Source: Telopea speciosissima (lineage: Eukaryota; Streptophyta; Magnoliopsida; Proteales; Proteaceae). Taken from it: DNA of 64,000 nucleotides. The translations under genes were made by a program, and so were the position numbers. Below, one piece after another: positions 56,501 to 64,000 of this stretch (positions are counted from its first letter, which is position 1; every line of letters starts with the position of its first letter). The notes under the pieces are model-generated. The model ran no database searches, was not told where the DNA came from, and saw nothing but the letters and a program-made list of their open reading frames with translations. The DNA lies in the NCBI RefSeq assembly GCF_018873765.1, contig NC_057919.1, positions 67,698,984-67,762,983 on the forward strand, read 5' to 3'.

Positions 56501-58139
56501 CGAGCAAACAGAAAATTACATAAGACAAACAATGATTGCAAAACAAGAATATCCTCTAAAATAGGCTTGACTATTAATAAAGAACTACAGAATCCCAAGT
56601 AGAAGAGAATGATTAGGAGGCACTAAGGATGAAGTTTGCCTAGGTTTTCAGAACATTCTCTTATGTAGTAAGTAGAAGGATCCTTAGTGAAATGAGTTAG
56701 TAGGTTTGAGTTCGGTTCATATTGAGCAAGTACGGGGGACACATAATCTTTTTGTTTTTAAACTCTGTAATCTATCATTTTACCAAGTCCAAAAATATGT
56801 CTTGGGTTAATAATATATTATATTTGTTCAAGTATAAATTGAAAATGTTGAATGATGTTAAAATGGATTAACAAAACCATACTTCCTTATAGAAGAAATA
56901 GTTTATTTATCATGTGAGAGTGGAGAAGAAAAAAAATGGAGAAACAAAGAATAAGATAGGAAAAGAAGGAAAAGAAGGAAAAGAAGGACGGCTGAAGATG
57001 GGAATTGTTTTTTTTTTAAATCTTATAGGCATGGAAAATATGATCAATGATGTGAATTTTTTTTAAAAAATCTTAAGTAAATGTTTTTGTATTTGTATTT
57101 CATTTACTTCAGATATTATTCATAAATAAGCAAATATCCCTTATTTGAATCCAATAAAAATAGTTAAAAATCAAATTCCAAAATAAAAAAAAATCAACCC
57201 TCCAGTTCAAGAACAAAAACTAGATTTTTGGTGGTAGGTGCAATTTTCAACTTTCTAATGTTAGGGTTTTTCTCAAATCTAAAAATTCCATAAATCTTAA
57301 TATGGTAAACACTACTAAAACCCAAAAGTGAGGTAAAATATTCATTTGTTTTGATGTTCAAAAAAATATTTTCATTCAGAGCGATTTTGACAGCATTTGT
57401 GCACACCAAATTAAGTTTGACCAGTACATTACTCCTTCAATATAAACCAAATTTAAGTAATCTTGGACTTGTTGAAAAGCTGTCAAAGAAAGCTTTCTAA
57501 CAAATCCGAGATTGCTTAAATCTGATTTATACTGAAGTGTTTATGTTCCGGTCAAATCTGATTCGATACCATGTCTAAGAACAATATACAGTATCAAACT
57601 TGGATCAAAACCACAAGTATTATTTTTAGTGTTCTCTATGTGAAACTAATACATGGATTGGATTTAAAATGTCAAAAATAGGCAGCACAACAAGAATTAG
57701 GACAAAAAAAAAAAAAAACAACTTTTGGTCCTTGAAACCAAGGTTCGAGTTAGCGTGGAGAAAGTTCCAGGTTTCGATCGAGATATGATCGAAACCGAGA
57801 TGAACTTGGTTTTTGGCTAGTCGAAACCTAGTCAAAACCCGAGTTTTAGAACCTTGGTTACAAGTATCCTAAAGACAAAAATAATTCTTACCTAGTTTTT
57901 AAGAGAAAAGTCACTGAATTTGATATTTATCCAATTGAGGGGAAAAAAAAAAAAAAACTCAATTTATATTGGTTTTCAAATAGTGGTATCTCTATCTATA
58001 CCTAGACAATATTTCTTGGACCGAATTTTCCTTCAGCATAAGAGGATATCAAGAGGGTATTTTAGAGACATGCTTTATTGCTTTAATCCTATAAGGGTTT
58101 GTGGACGCTAGGATGATGGCTGAACCTTTTATTGTATGA

Positions 58140-58444
58140 TGAAGGAAAACTTAGTTAATATTTATTTATTGAGAAGAGTCATTACAAGTAGTAGCATCTG
58201 CCTTACAAAGTTGTAGAAGCCATGAAAAGGTGAGAGGCCAAACCGTCGGAGACTCAACCAAAAGGGCCAACCTAGCCAAGGAATCCGTCATAAAGTTGGA
58301 GGACCTTGGAATATTAGAAAAACTACAAGAGTTAAAAAATTTATGCAAATGAATAATAACTTGACAAATGTTATCAGTCTCGATCTCTAGATTAGACTTG
58401 GAGAATAGTTGGTTAATCAGATTAAAGCAATCTGATTCAACCAA
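58140..58444 (-). mobile_element. Retroelement RNase H-like tail fragment (2)
   Basis: The minus strand encodes VESDCFNLINQLFSKSNLEI, then IHLHKFFNSCSFSNIPRSSN and FMTDSLARLAL, ending near 58166. This is the C-terminal half of an RVT_3-type RNase H-like domain, with the VESD and PRxxN..DSLA landmarks kept. Upstream parts are missing. Confidence 0.7.
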
Positions 58445-58580
58445 AATCAGATTGAATGTGAATTCTCCCCTCTAGTGAAAAGACACAAAACTTTCTTCCA
58501 AAATAATCGCATGATGACCTAGTAAGGAAGGGAAAGGAGCTAGAGTTGCTAGTTAGTGTTAATATATATATATTTTTTTA

Positions 58581-61024
58581 GGGCAAATTTTACGGACACC
58601 CCCCCCCCCCCCCTAAGTATTTGACATGTCGCGGATTTATCAAATTTGGTCAAAATGGTATCTTTCCCCTTGACGTTAGCAGGGTACCATCCAAAGTTAA
58701 AATGTCGATTTTACCCTCTTAATAATTTTTCCTGAAATTTCTAAGATTTCATGATCTTCCATGTTCTTCCCGTAGGAGAACTCAACCACCGTGGGCGACC
58801 ATCAGCTCTGCCAGCTCCAGCTCTAGCTCGGTCAAAAATCAAGTCCGGTGATTTCTTCTCCGGTGATGTAGCGACGGGTATTTCTCCCTAGAGCTTCGCC
58901 AATTCCTCTCTGTTGCTTCTCCTCTCCATTGTATTCGTCGTTCTTGTCCTCTCCATCGTGTCAAAATAATAACCTCTCCTTCCATCTTCTTCCTCATTCT
59001 GTCTTGCTTTAACAAGAATGGAAAGTATTTCCGATTTGGGGTCGGTCATCATCAAGTCTCATATTACTCTCTATATCAGTGAATTTAAGTAGCTAGTTTT
59101 GTGGCCGGTAGATTTCTGAGCAATATTCTCTCAAAATTAAAACTAAGAAGTTGCAGAGAGACAGGATTCTACTACTGTATTCTATTCCATAGAACAATTT
59201 GAATTTGAAAAGACACCAGTTTCTTACCCGATTTCAAAAGGAAATCATATGGCAATACTGAGAATCGGACTAAACAATTGAACCAGAAGAAAAAGAAAAT
59301 GGATCTTTAACCGGAAAAAGAATCGGTTGGAGATTTACCATTGTATGAGGGTGACACCATAACTGGTGGACTTACACCAGCTGACAAATTACTTGGAGGA
59401 TGAGTGGCAGGAGGCGGTGGTGGTGCTATTTGTTGTCCAGGGGGTGGAGCTGGTGATGAACTTGGAGGAGGAGGAGCAAGACTGGGTGGGGGAGGAGAAT
59501 TGTTTGGTGGGTCTGCCGAAGGCGGGGGAGGTGGAGAGACAACAGCAGGCGGAGGCGGTGAAGGTGAAATGGCTTGCGGTGGAGGTGCCGAGGCCACCGG
59601 TGCTGGAGGAGGAGGAGGAGAACTAGTCGATGGTGTCGGTGGCGAAGCCGCCATAGCTGGCGGAGGGGTAATAGTAGGAGATGGTGGCGGTGGAGAGGAT
59701 TCAGGAGATGGGCTTGACATCGAAGCCGGAGTAGCAGGGACAGAAGGAGAGTGGATTAGTGGTCAACTCCGATGGTGGTGGACTTGCAGTAGAAGAAGCA
59801 TCTGACGGAGGAGTGGCAATGGAAGGAGGAGAATTTGAAGAAGGGTATGCCATCTTCGTCAAATTTCTCTGCAACCCCTAACAAAACTTTCCAAATCTAA
59901 CACTCATTCACCACTATATCTCCAAATTTTCCGTTTTCGAGTAAAACCGTCCATGTATCCGGAACCCCCAAAAAAACACACAAAATTAGAACTTCATTCA
60001 GAAATTATTCTTCCACACTTTGTATCAGCAGTAGAACCCCAATCTACAAGAACATCAACCAAGACTTTACAGAAAATCCTACCCTACTTCAAACATGGCA
60101 GCCAAATATTCCAAAGCAATTTGACAAAACCCTTCTTGATCAAAACCCAGATCAAAAAAATATCAAGCAAAATCACTGCCACCAGAGAATTCCAAATCCC
60201 AAAACTGATTTCACCAAATTCCAAATCTTTTCATAAACTCAGTCTCCCAAAATGCAGTATGGCCAGTTCATCAAAACTGGAAAAAAAAGTGGGGGAAAAA
60301 TAAAATAAAAATCCCAAATACTATAAATGCCGGAGTCCTACCAACTTCTTCTTCAGTGGTTGAAGTCAGAACAGAAGTTTTGGACCTCAAAGCATTCTGA
60401 AAAGGTTGGAATTGGTTTCCGTAGAAGCTTCTTCTCCATCTGAACAAACAAAAGTAACTCCAAAAAAAAAAAATAGAGCTTCTCTGTCACCTCAAAACCA
60501 ATTATTCAAACAAACGTGAGAACTTGCCGGCGTTGTTAAATCCTGCATTGTCGGCACTGGTGATATTAACGACGTTATGAAATCTTGCATCGTCGGAGAC
60601 AGAAGTGAACATAAATAGTCGTTGGAAGTGGGAGAGGGTGACATTGCAGGAGGAAGATTAATCAATCTTTTCATAAATCAGCTGCCTGGTCGGTGGTTAG
60701 AGTAGCGGAGAAGCCGTGAAAGCCGTGAACTGGGTGTTGCAAATCAGTCCCCTTCCTTGTTCTTGTTTCTTCTGCCTTCAGACCAACGAAGACGATGAAG
60801 AGAGGGGGTAATTTGGGGTTTTACCCTTAAGGGTATTATGAAAAATTCATCCTGTGATAAGGGTATTTTTATCATTATAAAAGAGTTAATAGCAGCATAA
60901 ACCTAACGGAGTGGATTAAATTGAAATAAATTCATAAAATAGAGGGTGTTGATGATATTTTGACCAAGTTTGATAAGTCCATGATATTTCAAATATTTAG
61001 AGGGAGTGTCCATGAAATTTGCCC
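58581..61024. mobile_element. TIR element carrying a proline-rich gene fragment (candidate Pack-MULE)
   Basis: The left end 'gggcaaattttacggacacccc...taagtatttgacatgtcgcgga' and the right end '...ttgataagtccatgatatttcaaatatttagagggagtgtccatgaaatttgccc' (both quoted in pieces with gaps) are inverted repeats over ~75-80 bp. The pairing continues weakly inward. The flanks 'attttttta' and 'tttttttta' are a likely 9-bp target duplication, though T-rich and so weak evidence. No transposase is present. Inside is a PERK-like proline-rich exon on the minus strand and further sequence with exon-like patches (60340-60680). Length 2,444 bp. Confidence 0.72.
59307..59853 (-). pseudogene. PERK-like proline-rich extracellular-domain fragment
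   Basis: Starts MAYPSSNSPPSIATPPSDAS at 59853. After a frame change near 59755-59770 it continues (from 59720) as SSPSPESSPPPPSPTITPPP and about 100 further residues of Pro/Ser/Ala, ending GKSPTDSFSG at 59307. A donor-like ATG|GTAAAT lies near 59333, where exon 1 of a proline-rich receptor-like kinase would be expected to end. No transmembrane segment or kinase domain follows in the next ~700 bp. The fragment matches the cell-wall-facing N-terminus of PERK kinases in composition only; other extensin-like proteins are possible. The glycine-rich frame on the opposite strand is its shadow. Confidence 0.6.
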
Positions 61025-61135
61025 TTTTTTTTACTCATGACCCTAACCAATTCATCTTAAAAATCTCCATTTCAAACCCTTCGTATATAATATTCTCTGA
61101 AATCTTAAAAAAAAAAAAAAAATGATCTTAAAATG

Positions 61136-61235
61136 ACAGGCCTGCGGTACATGAAGGTACATTCAATGACCACCCTGTCCCTGAGTGACAGGCCCATGTG
61201 CCTGACCCAACCTGCGGCACAGAGAACATTCTCCC
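61136..61235. mobile_element. Foldback element, family 'gggagaatgttctctgtg' (copy 3, truncated)
   Basis: The right arm 'cctgcggcacagagaacattctccc' and the middle 'tgagtgacaggcccatgtg' match copy 2. The left arm is only partly kept ('caggcctgcggtacatg'). Confidence 0.75.
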
Positions 61236-61574
61236 AAATCCTTATTAAATTTGTTTCTATCTCATGTGAATCACAAATTCACTCGTGATGGGAAGAATGA
61301 GAATTGAGACTAGAGCGTAGCACTAGCACACAGTAGGATAACACTTTTCATTTATCTGAGACATGAGGGTAATCTCGTCATTCCAAATTCAAATTAAGGA
61401 GAAGAAATTAAAAAAAAAAGAAAAAAGAAAAAAGAAAATATTTTATAATAATCAGAAATCAGGTTCTCCTTAGCATCGTCATCGTCGTCTTCGAATTATA
61501 AGTGGTTTCTCCTTCTATCCCTCTTCTAACTTCTACTTCCCTTCTCCTCTTGATGTTTCTCTCTCTCTCTCTCT

Positions 61575-61907
61575 CTAGAAACCATGAACGATCTGGGAGC
61601 ACTTGTTCTTGATCCAACGAATGCCTTTTCTGAAGGACTCTTTAACTTTCCCTTCGACGGCGTAAATTTTGTACCTGGCGACTCGTTTTCTCCTCTTCAT
61701 CTCGGGATCGTTAAAGCTCCACGATTTGATTGACGAAGACGAAGAAGAGCTCTTCTTGGCTCTGCTGTTACGAGGCGGAGGAGGTGGTGGATCCGGTGAG
61801 CGTGTTCTAGTGATGTAGATCTGGTTGGCGCTGAACGTCTTTCCGTGTACGACCTCCACCTTCCGGTCTCCACCGTAAGTTCGGTAAGTCGACCTGAAGT
61901 TGGCCAT
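61575..61907 (-). CDS. DUF3511 family protein
   Basis: 110 residues from the ATG at 61907 (MANFRSTYRTYGGDRKVEVV). The family core is at the C-terminus: SIKSWSFNDPEMKRRKRVAR, then YKIYAVEGKVKESFRKGIRW and IKNKCSQIVHGF. It is very basic and matches DUF3511, a small plant-specific family of unknown function. A Pro run and a Ser run (residues about 40-60) link the less conserved N-terminus. The leader has an (AG)n tract (about 61961-61981 on the plus strand), and a CT-run lies just after the stop (61560-61577). Length fits the family; no introns. Confidence 0.9.
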   Translation of the reverse strand: MANFRSTYRTYGGDRKVEVVHGKTFSANQIYITRTRSPDPPPPPPRNSRAKKSSSSSSSIKSWSFNDPEMKRRKRVARYKIYAVEGKVKESFRKGIRWIKNKCSQIVHGF

Positions 61908-62007
61908 CACCGCCTTCGATCCTAGGATACTCAGGCACCGGCAACCAGAGCTCCCAAACTGAGAAAGAGAGAGAGAGAGAGATTATAAGCTTTGCTTTTC
62001 TTTTCTT

Positions 62008-62031
62008 TTTTTTTTTTTTTTTTTTTTTAAG
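62008..62031. repeat. Poly-T tract
   Basis: About 23 T residues, in the upstream region of the DUF3511 gene. Confidence 0.95.
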
Positions 62032-62479
62032 GTTACGGGAGAGAAAGGAGGGAGGGGTTTTTAACGTCTTTTTATTATTATTAGAAGAGGAAGGAAGAAA
62101 GAGGTTGGGAAGAAGGTGGACCTGTTCTTTCATCTTCTTCTTGTTGTTTACTCGTTGGCGAACGTGAAGATAGATGAAAAAACTGCGGAAAGGTGAGAAG
62201 GCGCAGATGGAATTTTAGCTGTATTATTTCTTTTTATTTTATTTTTCTTTTCTTATAATTAATAATTTTCTTAGCTGTGTTATTTCGCATGGGTGGTTCG
62301 GCATGGTTTTAGGAATCATATTTATTGATAATTTGATATCAATACCTAACCGATACATATCGGTGATACAATGTAGATATGATTTTTTCTAGGTTAATAT
62401 TGTTGTTTTGATCTAGAATCGGATTGTTACAGCCTTCTAGACAATAAATATTAATATCGAGATTGATGATTGATGCTAG

Positions 62480-62850
62480 GACTGCAACAAGGTCGGGTTG
62501 GGCTGGGCATTTTAAAACCCCTAACTTTAGGGTTTGGAAAATCAAATCCTGACCTGCCTTCAGGGTCGGGCTGGGCTGATCCTAATTGGTCCTAATCATG
62601 GGTAGGGGAAAGGAGAAATGCATGGGTTGAGTGTGGAGAAAATTATCAATTTTACATAAAATAACACTATAATAAAATATATATTAATTAGTATAACTTT
62701 AAACATAGCTAGCCTAACCTTGACTCAGAGCTAGAAATTTCTAACTCTGACCTAACCTCCGAGCCAAGGTATGTCAACCCAGGCCCTGGTCGACTCTGGG
62801 CAGGCTAGGGTGATTTTGGGCCGACAGGGCCAAACTTGCACCCCCAACTG
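62480..62850. repeat. Interspersed repeat rich in 'cgggttgggc' words (copy 2)
   Basis: Same block order as 54470-55180 but without the inserted MITE: 'gcaacaaggtcgggttgggc', 'cctaatcatgggtagggg', 'acataaaataacactataataaaatat', 'gccaaacttgcacccc'. Confidence 0.8.
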
Positions 62851-63380
62851 ATACCATCACACATAATGTGAACTAAATCCATGGTAGTCGATGTATGTTT
62901 TGCCTAGATCTAATTATTATAAGAGAACGCTAATCGATCGTGTAGCCCTTGAATCAGCGTAGGGGTCAATAAGAGTACACAAAGAAGCATTGGTTTGAAT
63001 GGGGTTTCGATTTCACAAGGGATTGAGTGGTCTTTTCATGCGCTCATGTATCTGGGCACAAGAACCATGCGACTGGAACCATGTGACCGGTTAGCATTCT
63101 TTTTTCCCTTTCATTATTTTATATATAGAATTGAAGGGGACAGTTTTTATACACGGCTGTGTAAGCCGTGTATATGAGAGGGTGGGAGTTTCAAGGTTTT
63201 AAATAAAGGTGGGGGTTTATGACTTTTCCAACTCCTTGTGAGAGGGGACATGGTCTGTAATCTTTAGCCAAAATTGATTCTAAAAATATATAAAAAAAAT
63301 TCTCCGAGGTAGAAAATCTGTGAATGCCCTCGAATCTAGCTCTCTCTGGCTCATGAGTCCTTTTTCCTGAGTCTCTTGGA
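62851..63380. other. Intergenic stretch
   Basis: No gene seen. A small hairpin, 'acacggctgtgtaagccgtgt', lies at about 63152-63172. Confidence 0.5.
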
Positions 63381-63518
63381 ATAATTATCACCTCCAATTC
63401 CTCTAATAGGGTGGAGTGGATCCCATCTTGGGCAGTGTTTTCGGGCAGGGGGTAGGGTGGTCATTTTTGCCCCATGTGAGGAATTGGAGGGGGTAGCGAA
63501 TTGGAGGGGATAACGATT
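63381..63518. mobile_element. Foldback element, family 'ttatcccctccaattc' (copy 2)
   Basis: 'ataattatcacctccaattcc' at the left and 'gcgaattggaggggataacgat' at the right. The inner blocks 'ggcagtgttttcgggcaggggg' (two halves) and 'gtagggtggtcattttt' match copies 1 and 3. Confidence 0.87.
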
Positions 63519-63550
63519 CTCACCCTTGCTTCCAGGGTGTTGGGGACCTT

Positions 63551-63660
63551 TATCCGTGCTGTGCGCATCGTGCGGTGCAGCAATAGCCATGTGTGCACAG
63601 TGGGGCCCGCTATGCACACATGGCCGCTGCTGCACCGTACGATGCGCACAGCAGCGGATA
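63551..63660. mobile_element. Foldback element between two copies of another family
   Basis: 'tatccgtgctgtgcgcatcg' plus 'tgcggtgcagca' pairs with 'tgctgcaccgtacgatgcgca' plus 'cagcagcggata'. The inner 'catgtgtgca' and 'tgcacacatg' also pair. About 110 bp, high GC. Confidence 0.87.
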
Positions 63661-63683
63661 AAAATTCGGGTGTTGGTCTTCAA

Positions 63684-63820
63684 ATAATTATCACCTCCAA
63701 TTCCTCTAATAGGGGGGAGTGGACCCCACCTTGAGCAGTGTTTTCGAACAGGGGGTAGGGTGGTCATTTCTGCCCCCATGTGAGGAATTGGATGGGGCAG
63801 CCAATTGGAGGAAATAACGA
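63684..63820. mobile_element. Foldback element, family 'ttatcccctccaattc' (copy 3)
   Basis: 'ataattatcacctccaattcc' to 'agccaattggaggaaataacga', in the same orientation as copy 2, which begins 303 bp earlier. The internal blocks match copy 2 closely. Confidence 0.87.
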
Positions 63821-64000
63821 GTCCTGTTGTTCTCTTGGAGTCTTCTCTTCATGAATTTACATTTTATCATGAGAAGGAAAGTTTTTGTATCAGTACTCCC
63901 ACTTTTAATGATTAAAATTCGAAATGCCCTTTTCATTATTTCAAGAGTTTTATCCAAGAATAAGAACCCATAAGTGAAGAGAGAACCTGGGTGAAAGTCC

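Larger units (their letters stand above)
53635..58139. other. Intergenic DNA with repeats and element fragments
   Basis: No gene seen. The start is the 3' UTR of the DUF761 gene. 54470-55180 is an interspersed repeat, described separately. The stretch 55200-58130 is AT-rich with a tandem duplication, a foldback element and a retroelement tail, listed separately, and otherwise holds nothing recognisable. Confidence 0.5.

Noticed and set aside
59404-59805. Glycine-rich plus-strand protein
   Set aside because: It is the antisense of the proline-rich fragment (CCN/GGN mirror).
61807-62133. Longer minus-strand frame overlapping the DUF3511 gene
   Set aside because: It runs through a poly-T and CT-rich leader in another frame and has no conserved motif.
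63152-63172. Small hairpin as a terminator or riboswitch
   Set aside because: A short symmetrical palindrome without neighbouring gene or conserved motif; plant genes do not use such terminators.

Overview
This is a 64-kb piece of a flowering-plant nuclear genome. It is AT-rich and intron-bearing, and it carries a CC-NBS-LRR resistance gene, a TRM/LONGIFOLIA-type gene, DUF1645, DUF761 and DUF3511 genes, Ty3/gypsy and LINE retroelements, an Au SINE and many small foldback elements. I cannot place it below angiosperm from sequence alone. Genes are sparse. Much of the window is transposable elements, several nested and several carrying pieces of host genes.

Layout. About 134-3220 is a large terminal-inverted-repeat element filled with a ~500-bp tandem repeat. 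At 3567-9608 (+) is a CNL resistance gene, cut just after its kinase-2 motif by a 2,956-bp LTR retrotransposon (4383-7338, 5-bp target duplication GAATC). That element reads on the minus strand. It has a Ty3/gypsy-type gag, no visible reverse transcriptase or integrase, and a sense-oriented pentatricopeptide-repeat (PPR) gene fragment fused to gag in one 753-codon frame. A DUF1645 gene lies at 13272-14438 (-).

A TRM-type gene runs from 34432 down to 19305 (-). Five coding exons join in phase to about 929 codons. Its third intron is ~11.8 kb and has been filled by an LTR with a clean target duplication, a hAT-like MITE, an Au SINE, a host LTR element holding a nested element whose two LTRs are inverted, and a solo LTR. 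From 38391 to 47513 (+) is a decayed CTP synthase gene: lost ATG, frameshifts, and central exons absent, with a LINE lying where they should be. Two DUF761 genes face away from each other (50346-49793 -, 52648-53634 +); the first has a frameshift at a pentanucleotide repeat. At 58581-61024 is a TIR element carrying a proline-rich PERK-like fragment (candidate Pack-MULE). A DUF3511 gene sits at 61575-61907 (-). Foldback MITE families are scattered through the intergenic DNA and cluster at the right edge.

The genes do not form a pathway. The main theme is mobile elements reshaping genes: one has disabled a resistance gene while carrying a piece of an organelle RNA-processing gene, one carries a cell-wall-sensor-kinase fragment, and one replaces the core of a CTP synthase copy. 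The strongest candidate for something undescribed is the gag-PPR retrotransposon; the inverted-LTR nested element is second.
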